Of a DNA stretch of 64,000 nucleotides, positions 37,230 to 46,237 are shown piece by piece. The DNA is from Altererythrobacter sp. Root672 (GTDB lineage: Bacteria > Pseudomonadota > Alphaproteobacteria > Sphingomonadales > Sphingomonadaceae): positions 2,046,001-2,110,000 of the forward strand of contig NZ_LMHH01000001.1 in assembly GCF_001427865.1 (NCBI RefSeq), in the 5' to 3' direction. A model generated the notes under the pieces. The model had not been told where the DNA came from. It was given only the letters and a program-made list of their open reading frames with translations, and made no database searches. Both the position numbers and the translations under genes were made by a program. Within the stretch, counting starts at the first letter, position 1. Every line of letters starts with the position of its first letter.

Positions 37230-38916
37230 GCGCGGTTCCAATTTGTGAGAGGAAAGTGTGAATGTTGGAAACGACTTGCGCGCCGTCTCCTGCTGCCGCC
37301 GCTACGCGCTTGACCGACCCGGAACGCACGTCCCCCACGGCAAAGATACCGTGACGACTGCATTCGAGCGGCAGGCGCGAAGGCGCGGCCTCGAGCCCGG
37401 TCACGACAAAACCCCGCGGATCGAGGGCCACGCCCGTTCCGGAAAGCCAATCGGTATTGGGTTCGGCCCCGATGAACAGGAAAAGCTCGCGAACGCCCAG
37501 CGGCGTGCTCGCCTCGTCTCCGCGCCGCTTCCACTCGATCGCGTGAAGCGCCCTGCCCTCGCCGTTCAGCGCGGTGACTTCGGCGCCTTCGAGCACCTCG
37601 ATATTCGGCTGCGCGGCGATGCGATCGATCAGGTAGCGCGACATGGTATCGGCCAGAGGACGGCGGGCAATGATCGTGACATGGCTGGCGTAGCCCGAGA
37701 GGAATACTGCCGCCTGCCCCGCCGAATTGCCGCCGCCGACCAGCGCGACGGGTTGCCGCGCGCACAGGCGCGCCTCCAGCGGCGAGGCCCAATAATGGAC
37801 TGATACGCCCTCGAACCGCTCGAGGCCCTCGACCGGGAGCCTTCGGTATTTCGCACCCGTGGCGATCACCACCGCCCGGGCGCGGGTCCGTTCGTCATTG
37901 GCGAGGGTTAGCGTGTGCCAACCGCCGTCACCCTCCACTGGGCACTCAAGTCGCAAGGCCTCATCCGGTATGGCCATTTCGACACCGAACTTCTGCGCTT
38001 GGTTGTAGGCCCGAGCCATCAGCGCCATGCCCGAAATGCCCGTCGGGAAGCCGAGGAAATTCTCGATCCGCGCCGAGGCTCCGGCTTGGCCGCCGAATGC
38101 GCGGCAATCGAGCGCGAGCACTTCGAGGCCTTCGGAAGCCGCATAGACCGCCGCGGCCAACCCCGCGGGGCCGGCGCCGACAATGGCAACGTCATAGACC
38201 CGTTCCGGATCGATGACGCCAACCAGCCCCAGGCACCGAGCGAGCGCACTTTCGGTCGGGTTGCGCAGCAGGGAGCCACTCGGACAGAGCACGATCGGAA
38301 GTTCTTCAGGCGTGACTTCGAACTGCCCGATCAAGGTCCGCGCGCAAGTGTCGGTGTCTGAATCGAGATAAGTCATCGGGTGCCCGTTGCGTGACAGGAA
38401 CCCTTGAAGTCGCAACACGTCGGCGTCCTGTGCGGGGCCGATGATGACGGGTCCGCCGCCGCCTGACTCGATCAGGCCCACGCGGCGCAAGATCAGGGCC
38501 CGCATGATCTCTTGCCCCAGATCGGCCTCGGCGATGAGCATGGCGCGCAAGGATTGCGGCGAGATCAGCAGGACCTCGACGTCGCTCAGCGCGACGGCAT
38601 CGACCAATGAGGGCCTGCCGGAGAGTTGAGCCAGCTCGCCAAGGAAGCCGCCTTTTGCATGCACGACGATGGGTAGGTTGGGGCCGCCGTGTTGCCGCTG
38701 GCTGACCTCTACAGCGCCACTGAGGACCACTCGAAGACCGATGCCCGGGTCGCCTACCTGAGCGAGAAACTCACCGGACTGATAGCTGTGCAGTTCGCCG
38801 AACCGTCCGAGCCGCTCGACTTCCTGCGGTTCGAGAGTGGGAAACATCTGGTCACCCCGACTGTCCCTGGTCGGGGAAGTCAGTTGGCCGTGGTCCAGTA
38901 CCTGCGAGTCACCCAT
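37222..38916 (-). CDS. cNMP-binding/thioredoxin reductase-like fusion flavoprotein
   Basis: 564 residues from the ATG at 38916, after AGGAG at good spacing. Three parts: a cyclic-nucleotide-binding domain at about 24-145 (LSGAVEVSQ, GGFLGELAQLSG); a glutaredoxin/thioredoxin-like domain at about 155-235 (VLRLQGFLSRNGHPMTYLD); and a class-II flavin reductase domain from about 242, with FAD loop VAIVGAGPAGLAAAVYAA and NADPH loop VALVGGGNSAGQAAVFLS. The CxxC of true thioredoxin reductases is absent: its place reads HYWASPLEARLC. This is the pattern of the known fused family. Electron acceptor unknown, and regulation by cAMP/cGMP is inferred from the domain. Confidence 0.9.
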   Translation of the reverse strand: MGDSQVLDHGQLTSPTRDSRGDQMFPTLEPQEVERLGRFGELHSYQSGEFLAQVGDPGIGLRVVLSGAVEVSQRQHGGPNLPIVVHAKGGFLGELAQLSGRPSLVDAVALSDVEVLLISPQSLRAMLIAEADLGQEIMRALILRRVGLIESGGGGPVIIGPAQDADVLRLQGFLSRNGHPMTYLDSDTDTCARTLIGQFEVTPEELPIVLCPSGSLLRNPTESALARCLGLVGVIDPERVYDVAIVGAGPAGLAAAVYAASEGLEVLALDCRAFGGQAGASARIENFLGFPTGISGMALMARAYNQAQKFGVEMAIPDEALRLECPVEGDGGWHTLTLANDERTRARAVVIATGAKYRRLPVEGLERFEGVSVHYWASPLEARLCARQPVALVGGGNSAGQAAVFLSGYASHVTIIARRPLADTMSRYLIDRIAAQPNIEVLEGAEVTALNGEGRALHAIEWKRRGDEASTPLGVRELFLFIGAEPNTDWLSGTGVALDPRGFVVTGLEAAPSRLPLECSRHGIFAVGDVRSGSVKRVAAAAGDGAQVVSNIHTFLSQIGTAHG

Positions 38917-39004
38917 GCTCGAACGCTCCTCGACCACCCCGGAAGCGGAGCATCATACGCAGGCGACCACCGATTGAAAGTGCGCCAGATTAATCGTCCG
39001 AACG

Positions 39005-39025
39005 CCCTCTCCCATTGGGAGAGGG
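39005..39025. repeat. Half-unit of the CCCTCTCCC palindrome
   Basis: Perfect stem CCCTCTCCC/GGGAGAGGG with a short loop, 13 bp past the SPOR gene stop on the minus strand; the same motif forms each half of the repeat at 432-535. It may end the argS-SPOR transcript. Confidence 0.7.
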
Positions 39026-39038
39026 TTCGGTGGTGACC

Positions 39039-39752
39039 TCAGCGCTTGACCTGGCAGTCCCCGCCCTGGGCCTTGAGCGCCCGGCACAGCGTGTCGGCTT
39101 CTTCGACACTGCCGGCGAGTGCCTGCAGGCGGAAGATCGTGCCGCTATCGGCAATGCCCTGGACGACCCGGTGGTTGCGGCCCTGGAGCGTGTCAAAGCG
39201 ACCGGAGAGAGTGTTCCAACCCGCTTCGGCCTGCTCCTTCGTCGAATAGGCGCCAACCTGAATGCCAACGCCCCGGGCGGCGGGCGCAGAGGCTTCCTCG
39301 CCCTCGGCGCCTGCCTGCTGATCACGATCGATGCTGGGAGCCACGACTTCGCCGCTGCCGGCAATCCGGCCGTCGATCTCTTTGCCTTCAGCAACTTCGA
39401 AGCTGGTGTCGCCAGTCCCTTCGACTTGCAGTCCGCCGGGATTGTCGGGCCGGGTCTTGTAGGGCGCATCCGGCGCTTCGATCACGCTGCCGTCGGCCAC
39501 CAGTTCCTGACCTGAATCGTCGCGCAGGGCCCACCACAGGACGCCAAGCAGCAGCACGATGACAAGCAGTCCGACCGCGGCGAACACCACGATGCGACCC
39601 GTGTCGACGCCGGCCGGCTCAATGTCGTCATCTGATTCGAGCCAGGGCAACCGCTCGTCGCTGTCGGCTAGCGCAAGCTCCGCCTCAACGTCCTCAGTCG
39701 AGTCAGCCTGGTTTCCGAACTCTTCCCCGCGCCCCAATCCCGCCATGGGCAT
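39039..39752 (-). CDS. SPOR-domain protein
   Basis: 237 residues. An acidic cytoplasmic N-terminus, one membrane helix at about 54-75 (VFAAVGLLVIVLLLGVLWW), a long polar linker, and a C-terminal SPOR domain (about 160-237, GVGIQVGAYSTKEQAEAGW... with LQALAGSVEEADTLC). SPOR binds denuded peptidoglycan at division sites. Start taken at 39752, 8 bp after the GAGGAG at the end of argS; an overlapping GTG at 39758 is the alternative. Sits directly after argS, as in other sphingomonads. Confidence 0.93.
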   Translation of the reverse strand: MPMAGLGRGEEFGNQADSTEDVEAELALADSDERLPWLESDDDIEPAGVDTGRIVVFAAVGLLVIVLLLGVLWWALRDDSGQELVADGSVIEAPDAPYKTRPDNPGGLQVEGTGDTSFEVAEGKEIDGRIAGSGEVVAPSIDRDQQAGAEGEEASAPAARGVGIQVGAYSTKEQAEAGWNTLSGRFDTLQGRNHRVVQGIADSGTIFRLQALAGSVEEADTLCRALKAQGGDCQVKR

Positions 39753-39754
39753 GA

Positions 39755-41500
39755 TCACAACTCCTCGACAGCTTGCACTCCGAGAAGAGCCAGGCCGTTG
39801 CGGACAACCTGCCCGATTTGTGCGGCGAGGAAAAGCCTTGCTGCCGTCAGCTCGCGGTCCTGCGCCACGATGATACGTTTTGCCGGGTCGTCATTGCCCA
39901 GGTTCCAGAAGGCATGGAACTCCGCCGCGAGGTCGTAGAGGTAGAAAGCGATCCGGTGCGGCTCGCGGGCCTTGGCAGCAGCTTCGACCTCACGCGGGAA
40001 CTGCGAGGCGAACTTGACCAGCGCCAGGTCGTCTTCGCCCAGCCTGGCCAGAGCGTCGGCAGAGGGCACGATCCCTTCGGCCCCGGCCTTGCGCAAGGTC
40101 GAGTGAATGCGGGCGTGCGCGTACTGCACGTAGAAGACCGGGTTGTCCTTGCTCGCCTCGACCACCTTGGCGAAGTCGAAGTCCATTTGCGCTTCTGGCT
40201 TGCGCGTCAGCATGGTGAAGCGGACCACGTCCTTGCCCACTTCCTCGACCATGTCGGCGATGGTGATGAAAGTGCCCGAACGCTTCGACATCTTCACCGG
40301 CTCGCCGCCGCGCAGCAGCTGGACCATCTGCACCAGCTTCACGTCGAACGGGATCGGCTTGCCCTCTCCCTCGGACAAAGCCGCGACCGCCGCCTTGATG
40401 CGCTTGACGGTGCCAGAGTGGTCGGCGCCCCAGATGTCGATCAGTTCGTCGGCACCCTGGGCCTTCTGCATGTGGTAGGCGAGGTCGGCACCGAAATAGG
40501 TCCAGTTGCCGTCGCTCTTCCGGATCGGGCGATCCTGGTCGTCGCCGAAGCGGGTCGAGCGGAACAGCGGCAGTTCGACCGGCTCCCAATCCTCGAGCGT
40601 CTTGCCCTTGGGAGCTTCGAGCTGGCCATCGAACACCAGGTCGTGCTCGCGCAGCCAAGCCTCGGCCTGTTCAGGCTTCTTGGCCGCCTGGAGCTCGGCC
40701 TCCGACGAGAACACGTCGTGATGGATGCCAAGCAGCGCCAGATCCGCGCGGATCATCTCCATCATCGCGGCAACGGCGCGCTCGCGGAACATGTCCAGCC
40801 ATTCGCTTTCCGGCGCGGCAACGTAGGCTGGGCCGAACTCCTGGGCGAGCCGTTCGCCGATCGGCTTGAGGTAGTCGCCGGGATAGTAGCCGGCGGGAAT
40901 CTCGCCGATGTCCTCGCCCAGCGCCTCGCGGTAACGCAGGTGCGCCGAACGAGCCAGGGTCTGGACCTGCGCACCCGCGTCGTTGACGTAGTATTCGCGC
41001 ACGACCCTGTGCCCGGCGAACTGGAGCAGTGCCGCCAAGGCATCGCCCACAACCGCGCCACGACAGTGGCCCATGTGCATTGGACCGGTGGGATTGGCCG
41101 AGACGTACTCGACATTGACCGTACGTCCGGCGCCCATGGTCGAGCGTCCGTAGTCGGCACCCAACTCGGCGATAGCGTGAATTTCGCTCACCCAGTTGGC
41201 GGGAGCCAGGCGCAAGTTGATGAAGCCCGGTCCGGCGATCTCGGCGCTCGTCACCAGCGGGTCGCCAGTGAGCTTTGCCACGATGTGCTCTGCCAAGGCG
41301 CGCGGGTTGGTCTTCGCTTCCTTGGCGAGCACCATGGCGGCGTTAGTTGCGAGATCGCCGTGCGACGGATCTCGAGGCGGCTCGACGCTCACCGATCCGC
41401 GCGAGACGTGCGGCGGTAGCACCGCCTCCTTCTCAAGCGCGGCGAGGGCTGCATCGATCTTGGCCGCAAAGGCGGCGTACAGGGTATGCGACTGGTCCAT
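39755..41500 (-). CDS. argS: Arginyl-tRNA synthetase
   Basis: 581 residues. Class I signature HIGH-type motif in PTGPMHMGHCRGAVVGDAL, KMSKRSG loop near residue 385, an N-terminal Add-1 domain, and the anticodon-binding DALR domain at the C-terminus. It charges tRNA-Arg. Its stop overlaps the possible GTG start of the SPOR gene. Confidence 0.98.
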   Translation of the reverse strand: MDQSHTLYAAFAAKIDAALAALEKEAVLPPHVSRGSVSVEPPRDPSHGDLATNAAMVLAKEAKTNPRALAEHIVAKLTGDPLVTSAEIAGPGFINLRLAPANWVSEIHAIAELGADYGRSTMGAGRTVNVEYVSANPTGPMHMGHCRGAVVGDALAALLQFAGHRVVREYYVNDAGAQVQTLARSAHLRYREALGEDIGEIPAGYYPGDYLKPIGERLAQEFGPAYVAAPESEWLDMFRERAVAAMMEMIRADLALLGIHHDVFSSEAELQAAKKPEQAEAWLREHDLVFDGQLEAPKGKTLEDWEPVELPLFRSTRFGDDQDRPIRKSDGNWTYFGADLAYHMQKAQGADELIDIWGADHSGTVKRIKAAVAALSEGEGKPIPFDVKLVQMVQLLRGGEPVKMSKRSGTFITIADMVEEVGKDVVRFTMLTRKPEAQMDFDFAKVVEASKDNPVFYVQYAHARIHSTLRKAGAEGIVPSADALARLGEDDLALVKFASQFPREVEAAAKAREPHRIAFYLYDLAAEFHAFWNLGNDDPAKRIIVAQDRELTAARLFLAAQIGQVVRNGLALLGVQAVEEL

Positions 41501-41564
41501 GGGCCGCGCCGTTAGCCTGTTTGGCCCGCGCGGGGAAGGAGCGGTCTTACCTTACCTGAACAGA

Positions 41565-42215
41565 CTAGCGCGTGGCGTTGTACGCGAGCTGGTCTTCGGT
41601 CAGCTGAAAGCCCACCAGGACCTCGAAGCTCGCCTGCGCCAGAGCAGCGCGAACCGCCGGATCGGTCAGCGGGTCGACCGCAGCCTCTTCCTCGCCCGAA
41701 CGGCGGCGGCGGACGATGCGCTCGCGAACGTCAGGCGCCAGTGTGGCAGCGGCGCGATTGACCACACCACCGGCAGTGGCGGTGGCCTGGGCGCGCTCTT
41801 GCCCATCGGCGAAGTTGAGAGTGACCGAACCGACGCGCTTGGCAACGACTGAGTCACCACCGCGCACGACCGTTGAGAAGTAAGGCAGAGTCACCGTGCG
41901 AGCGCCGCTCACGTCGCGGCGTTGGGCCAGCACGTCGAACGTCACATTGGCGTAGACGTCAGCCCCGGTGTCATCGCACTGGCTGCGCACGTTGGTGATC
42001 GAAGCGGTCATATCGAGCGCATCGAGCGTGCGGGCGGTTTCGGGCGAGAATAGCGTGATGTTGCCGGTGTAGTCAGGGACGCCAACCGCCGGACACACGG
42101 ACCGGAGCGCGGTGATACCGACACCTTCTTGTACCACGAGATCACCGGTCTTGGCGCAACCGGCCAGGGCGGCTGACGCGACGGTCATGGTAATCAGAGC
42201 TGTCCGGAAGCGCAT
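41565..42215 (-). CDS. Lipoprotein of unknown function
   Basis: 216 residues from the ATG at 42215. Lipobox ALAGC with Cys20. The body is beta-rich with no motif I recognise; the C-terminus is helical with an Arg-rich stretch (DVRERIVRRRRSGEEE). It lies between argS (same strand, 64 bp downstream) and ispH (divergent). Outer or inner membrane lipoprotein; function unknown. Confidence 0.75.
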   Translation of the reverse strand: MRFRTALITMTVASAALAGCAKTGDLVVQEGVGITALRSVCPAVGVPDYTGNITLFSPETARTLDALDMTASITNVRSQCDDTGADVYANVTFDVLAQRRDVSGARTVTLPYFSTVVRGGDSVVAKRVGSVTLNFADGQERAQATATAGGVVNRAAATLAPDVRERIVRRRRSGEEEAAVDPLTDPAVRAALAQASFEVLVGFQLTEDQLAYNATR

Positions 42216-42292
42216 CCCAAATCCTTGTCCCAAAATCTCGGCGCAGGCCCTAGCCCTTTCGCCACGACGCGACAACAGCTAGAGGGGCCCCG

Positions 42293-43282
42293 ATGAACGC
42301 GCCCTTTCAGAATGAGGCCACCGGGCCGACTAAAACCGCTGAGGCCAAAGTGCCGCTAACGGTGCTGATCGCCGCCCCGCGCGGCTTCTGCGCCGGTGTC
42401 GACCGTGCGATCGAGATAGTCGAGCGCGCGCTCGGTCGGTTTGGTGCCCCGGTCTATGTTCGGCACGAGATTGTGCACAACCGCTTCGTGGTTGAAAGCC
42501 TCAAGGCCAAAGGCGCGGTCTTCGTCGAAGAGCTCGACCAGGTGCCCGAAGGTGTTCCGGTGGTCTTCAGCGCGCATGGCGTTCCCAAGTCGGTCCCGGC
42601 CGAAGCCGAACGCCGCGAGATGACCTACCTCGACGCCACCTGTCCGCTGGTGAGCAAGGTCCACCGCCAGGCCGAACGCCATTTGGAGGCCAACCGGCAC
42701 ATCATCTTCATCGGCCATCGCGGCCATCCCGAAGCGGTCGGTACTTATGGACAGGTGCCAGAGGGCTCCATGACCGTGATCGAAACGGTCGAGGAAGTCG
42801 AAAGCCTCGATTTCCCCGCCGAGGCGCCTCTCGCCTTCCTGACGCAGACGACGCTTTCGGTCGACGACACCGCCCAAGTCGTGGCCGCATTGCGGGCCAA
42901 GTATCCGCATATCGTCGGGCCCAAGGCGGAAGACATCTGCTACGCCACTTCCAATCGCCAGGCCGCGGTCAAGGAGATCGCCGGCAAGTGCGAACTGGTG
43001 CTGGTGATCGGCTCCCCCAACTCCTCCAATTCGGTGCGGCTGGTCGAAGTCGCCGAGCGCTGCGGCGCCAAGGCACGGCTGATCCAGCGCGCCAGTGAGA
43101 TCGACGCCTCCTGGCTCGACGGCGTATCGACCCTGGGCTTAACCGCCGGCGCCTCGGCGCCCGAGCCGCTGGTCCTCGAAGTGATCGAGCGGCTCGGCGA
43201 GTTGCGGGAAGTGGCGGTGAACGAAGTCGTCACCGCGCAGGAACAGATCGTCTTCAAGCTTCCGCGCCAGTTGATCGACTGA
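42293..43282 (+). CDS. ispH: 4-hydroxy-3-methylbut-2-enyl diphosphate reductase
   Basis: 329 residues. The three cluster cysteines are in [24 protein letters not shown] and [16 protein letters not shown]-like SAHGVPKSV and GSPNSSNS are also seen. It carries out the last step of the MEP isoprenoid pathway with an iron-sulfur cluster. It is followed 4 bp later by thrB, and then rnhA, an order conserved in alphaproteobacteria. Confidence 0.97.
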   Translation: MNAPFQNEATGPTKTAEAKVPLTVLIAAPRGFCAGVDRAIEIVERALGRFGAPVYVRHEIVHNRFVVESLKAKGAVFVEELDQVPEGVPVVFSAHGVPKSVPAEAERREMTYLDATCPLVSKVHRQAERHLEANRHIIFIGHRGHPEAVGTYGQVPEGSMTVIETVEEVESLDFPAEAPLAFLTQTTLSVDDTAQVVAALRAKYPHIVGPKAEDICYATSNRQAAVKEIAGKCELVLVIGSPNSSNSVRLVEVAERCGAKARLIQRASEIDASWLDGVSTLGLTAGASAPEPLVLEVIERLGELREVAVNEVVTAQEQIVFKLPRQLID

Positions 43283-43286
43283 CTTC

Positions 43287-44270
43287 GTGGCCGTCTACAC
43301 AACGCTTTCGGCCGCCGAACTGGCCGCGCTCATCGCGCAATACGATGTCGGCGAACTCGTGTCGGCCAAGGGCATCGCCGAGGGTGTGTCCAATTCGAAC
43401 TGGCTGATCGAGACGACCGGGAATAGCGGCCAGGGCGAACGCTTCATCCTGACGATGTACGAAGCCCGCGTCGACGCGGATGACCTGCCGTTCTTCCTCG
43501 GCCTGCTCGATCATCTCGCCGCCAAGGGCAGCCCGGTCCCGCGCACGATCCACGACCGCGATGGCGCGGCCTCGCGCTTGGTCCGTGGCAAGGCCGTCGC
43601 CCTGATCGAGTTCCTTCCCGGTGTCTCGGTTGACGACCCAAGCGCAGAGCAGGCTCGCGCCGTGGGCGAAGCCCTCGCCGGCATTCACATCGCTTCAGCG
43701 GACTTTTCGGGTCAGCGCGCTAACGGCATGTCTCTCCCGCAGTGGCACAAGCTGTTCGCCGATTGTGGCGAGGAAGGTTTGCGCTCGATCGATCCGGAGC
43801 TTCCCAACCTCGTCAGGCGCGAGCTGGATTTCCTTTCGGCGAACTGGCCCAAGGACCTGCCCCACTCGGTCATCCACGCCGATCTCTTTCCCGACAACGT
43901 GCTGTTGCTGGGCGAGCAGGTTTGCGGGTTGATCGACTTCTATTTCGCCTGCACCGATATCACTGCTTACGACCTGGCAGTGACCCATTCGGCCTGGTGC
44001 TTCTCGAAGGACGGCCGTTTCAGGCCGGACATCGCCGAGGCTCTCGTCGCGGGATACGCGGCCCGGCGCACCCTCTCTGCCGCCGAATGGAACGCCTTAC
44101 CGCTGCTGGCACGCGGAGCTGCGCTGCGGTTCGTCGCCACGCGAGCCTACGATTGGCTCAACACCCCGGCTGACGCCCTGGTGACGCGCAAGGATCCGAT
44201 GGATTTCGCCCGCAGGCTGTCATTCTACGCCGCGGAAGGCGAGCGAGCCTTCCCGCGCGTCACCGCCTGA
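43287..44270 (+). CDS. thrB: Homoserine kinase, type II (ThrB, APH fold)
   Basis: 327 residues from the GTG at 43287. The N-terminus AVYTTLSAAELAALIAQYDVG and GVSNSNWLIET are typical; the phosphotransferase loop HADLFPDNVLL carries the catalytic Asp and DFYFACTDITAYDLAV the metal-binding Asp. It phosphorylates homoserine in threonine synthesis. Confidence 0.95.
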   Translation: MAVYTTLSAAELAALIAQYDVGELVSAKGIAEGVSNSNWLIETTGNSGQGERFILTMYEARVDADDLPFFLGLLDHLAAKGSPVPRTIHDRDGAASRLVRGKAVALIEFLPGVSVDDPSAEQARAVGEALAGIHIASADFSGQRANGMSLPQWHKLFADCGEEGLRSIDPELPNLVRRELDFLSANWPKDLPHSVIHADLFPDNVLLLGEQVCGLIDFYFACTDITAYDLAVTHSAWCFSKDGRFRPDIAEALVAGYAARRTLSAAEWNALPLLARGAALRFVATRAYDWLNTPADALVTRKDPMDFARRLSFYAAEGERAFPRVTA

Positions 44271-44285
44271 GCGAAGACCAAAAGC

Positions 44286-44723
44286 ATGAAACATGTCGAC
44301 ATTTTCACTGACGGTGCCTGCAAGGGCAATCCGGGTCCGGGCGGCTGGGGCGTATTGCTACGCATGGGCCAGCACGAGAAGGAACTGAGCGGCGGCGAGG
44401 CGCACACGACCAACAATCGCATGGAGATGACAGCGGTCGTCCGCGGCCTCAAGGCGCTTATCGAACCCTGCGAAGTCACGCTCCATTCGGACAGCCGCTA
44501 CGTGATCGATGGCATGACCAAGTGGATTCACGGCTGGCAGAAAAAGGGCTGGATCAACGCCAGCAAGAAGCCCGTCCGCAACGAAGACCTATGGCACGAG
44601 TTGATCGCGGCAGCCGCGCCGCACCGGATCACCTGGCAGTGGGTCAAGGGACACGACGGCCACGTCGAGAACGAGCGCGTCGATCGTCTGGCGTGTGAGG
44701 CTGCGGAGGCGGCGCGGGCTTAA
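44286..44723 (+). CDS. rnhA: Ribonuclease HI
   Basis: 145 residues. All four catalytic acids are seen: Asp9 in [15 protein letters not shown], Glu in NNRMEMTAV, Asp in [10 protein letters not shown] and Asp in NERVDRLA. It degrades the RNA strand of RNA-DNA hybrids. Last gene of ispH-thrB-rnhA. Confidence 0.97.
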   Translation: MKHVDIFTDGACKGNPGPGGWGVLLRMGQHEKELSGGEAHTTNNRMEMTAVVRGLKALIEPCEVTLHSDSRYVIDGMTKWIHGWQKKGWINASKKPVRNEDLWHELIAAAAPHRITWQWVKGHDGHVENERVDRLACEAAEAARA

Positions 44724-44776
44724 GCCTCCAGGCGCGAACGCGGGCGGACTTTGGATGAGCTGCCGACGAGCTGGAA

Positions 44777-44800
44777 GTCCGCAATGGGTGGAAAGCGGAC
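44777..44800 (+). repeat. GTCCGC repeat, copy A (24-bp short form)
   Basis: GTCCGCAATGGGT then GGAAAGCGGAC, 24 bp. Its ends are inverted (GTCCGC/GCGGAC). It matches the two ends of the 95-bp form joined at ATGGGT. A further inverted pair GCGGACTT/AAGTCCGC at 44746-44782 overlaps it. Confidence 0.85.
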
Positions 44801-44806
44801 CTAGGC

Positions 44807-45205
44807 TCAGCGCCTTATGATGCCCTTAGCCAGCGCCGCAGCTTCGCACTGATCTCCCGCAGCACACGGTCCATTGATCTGAAGATAATTCGGCCAATCG
44901 GGCCGCATTCGTGCGACCACACTCCCACGCTCGTTATCACGACGAAGCTTGGCTTCAGGATCTAAAGGTAGCGATAGGATAGACTCTGCACCTTCACCCT
45001 CATCTGGCGCATTGCCTTCGTAGATCACAAACCTCACGCCGTTCCATTCAACGTCGTAGAGATTGAAGTCATGGACTGGCGTTCGCTTGCTGAGCAGGCG
45101 TGCATCAGAAGGAAGGCAGAAGCTTTCGCCACAAGCGCCGCCATCGGTTTCTGGGGAGCAGCTCATTAGCGTCGTCGCGAATAGGAGAGCCAGGAGCCGC
45201 ATCAT
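44807..45205 (-). CDS. Small lipoprotein, unknown function
   Basis: 132 residues from the ATG at 45205, chosen because it gives a lipoprotein signal (MMRLLALLFATTLMSC, Cys16). Cysteines at CGESFCLP and CAAGDQC may form two disulfides. I do not recognise the fold. Repeat copy B lies in its upstream region, 29 bp from the start. Confidence 0.6.
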   Translation of the reverse strand: MMRLLALLFATTLMSCSPETDGGACGESFCLPSDARLLSKRTPVHDFNLYDVEWNGVRFVIYEGNAPDEGEGAESILSLPLDPEAKLRRDNERGSVVARMRPDWPNYLQINGPCAAGDQCEAAALAKGIIRR

Positions 45206-45233
45206 CCGACCAGCATGCCTGAGAACCGGAAGC

Positions 45234-45328
45234 GTCCGCAATGGGTCGTTTGCAGTCGGTCCGCTCCGGAGCGGGTCTCGATCTGCAGTTTTGCCCCTCG
45301 GAATGACCGACATGGGTGGAAAGCGGAC
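45234..45328 (+). repeat. GTCCGC repeat, copy B (95-bp full form)
   Basis: Starts GTCCGCAATGGGTCG and ends ACATGGGTGGAAAGCGGAC. The internal TTTGCAGTCGGTCCGC is shared with copies C, F and G, while the middle diverges. ATGGGT occurs at 45241 and 45312, 71 bp apart. Confidence 0.88.
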
Positions 45329-45355
45329 ATTTGTTCCGATTGTTTCGAGCCTTCC

Positions 45356-45931
45356 TCATCCCCCTTTTGGGAGGCGAAATCGTTCCAAAGCTCGAATGGC
45401 ATCCTCGCGTATTTCCGGAGCCTCAAATCGGCGGTTCCAATCGAAAAAGAGCTGCCACTCCACATCTCGATGGGTGAAAATCATCCCGCAATGATAACGT
45501 CTCTGCCAGCTTTGTGTGTTGCAATAAACGGTGCCTGCCGATGACGGAATTACGGCTAATTCATTGAGTTTTTTGAACTCCGTGTAGAGCTTATGTAGTT
45601 CTGGGTTTGCATGATACGGCCCTGATGGCTGGTAGTATCCTTCATATATCAACCAGTATGAGTTCCTCGATGTCGGCACTGATACGCGATTGCGTTCTAC
45701 GACTTCAGACTCATAGCGTATGTAAGGAGTATCCTTCTGCGGGTTCTCGCGTACGACTCCCTGCTCGAGACGGTTAAGTGTCCGGCCCTCGAAAATGAAC
45801 CCACTTAGATGGTCGCGCGGGAAGCGATACAACGTCCCACCTAACTGAACGTCTACAAACGTCCGACGCTCAGCGCCGCAGCCAGCTGAGAGGCTGAGGA
45901 GTATTAGAACCCATGTCGAATGGCGCAACAC
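45356..45931 (-). CDS. Lipoprotein of lower GC, unknown function
   Basis: 191 residues from the GTG at 45931. Lipobox LSAGC with Cys18. The body is rich in Tyr, Arg and Trp (LGGTLYRFPRDH, YWLIYEGYYQP, SWQRRYHCGMIF), unlike neighbouring proteins, and the gene is visibly poorer in GC than the flanks, suggesting recent acquisition. No family recognised. No strong ribosome site at the start. Confidence 0.6.
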   Translation of the reverse strand: MLRHSTWVLILLSLSAGCGAERRTFVDVQLGGTLYRFPRDHLSGFIFEGRTLNRLEQGVVRENPQKDTPYIRYESEVVERNRVSVPTSRNSYWLIYEGYYQPSGPYHANPELHKLYTEFKKLNELAVIPSSAGTVYCNTQSWQRRYHCGMIFTHRDVEWQLFFDWNRRFEAPEIREDAIRALERFRLPKGG

Positions 45932-46023
45932 TCGGAACTTCTGACAAGATGGAATGCTCTGACTCCCCGCCCGTAGGTGGCTTCTGTGTAATTCTCGGGA
46001 GTTAAGATCGCCCTCACATCAAA

Positions 46024-46118
46024 GTCCGCAATGGGTCGTTTGCAGACGGTCCGCTTTCGAACGAGAGCCGGATCGCGCTTTGGCCGATCGGAATGGCCGA
46101 GATGGGTGGTTAGCGGAC
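46024..46118 (+). repeat. GTCCGC repeat, copy C (95-bp full form)
   Basis: Same length and ends as copy B: GTCCGCAATGGGTCGTTTGC at the left, GATGGGTGGTTAGCGGAC at the right. ATGGGT at 46031 and 46102, again 71 bp apart. It occupies much of the 306-bp gene-free stretch 45932-46237, the rest of which holds the divergent promoters of the flanking lipoprotein genes; nothing else is seen there. Confidence 0.88.
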
Positions 46119-46237
46119 ATTCGCACCCGTAAGAGCGTGCGCGCAACGGTCGCCACATGGGGACGAGGGTAATCCCTGATACCCCTCTACGGGCACCAAC
46201 CATACGGTGAAGCCCGGTCGGGATAAGGAGAGAAGTC

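Noticed and set aside
39773-41419. 548-codon open frame on the plus strand across argS
   Set aside because: Shadow of argS: His/Val/Asp-rich nonsense composition typical of the reverse frame of GC-rich genes.
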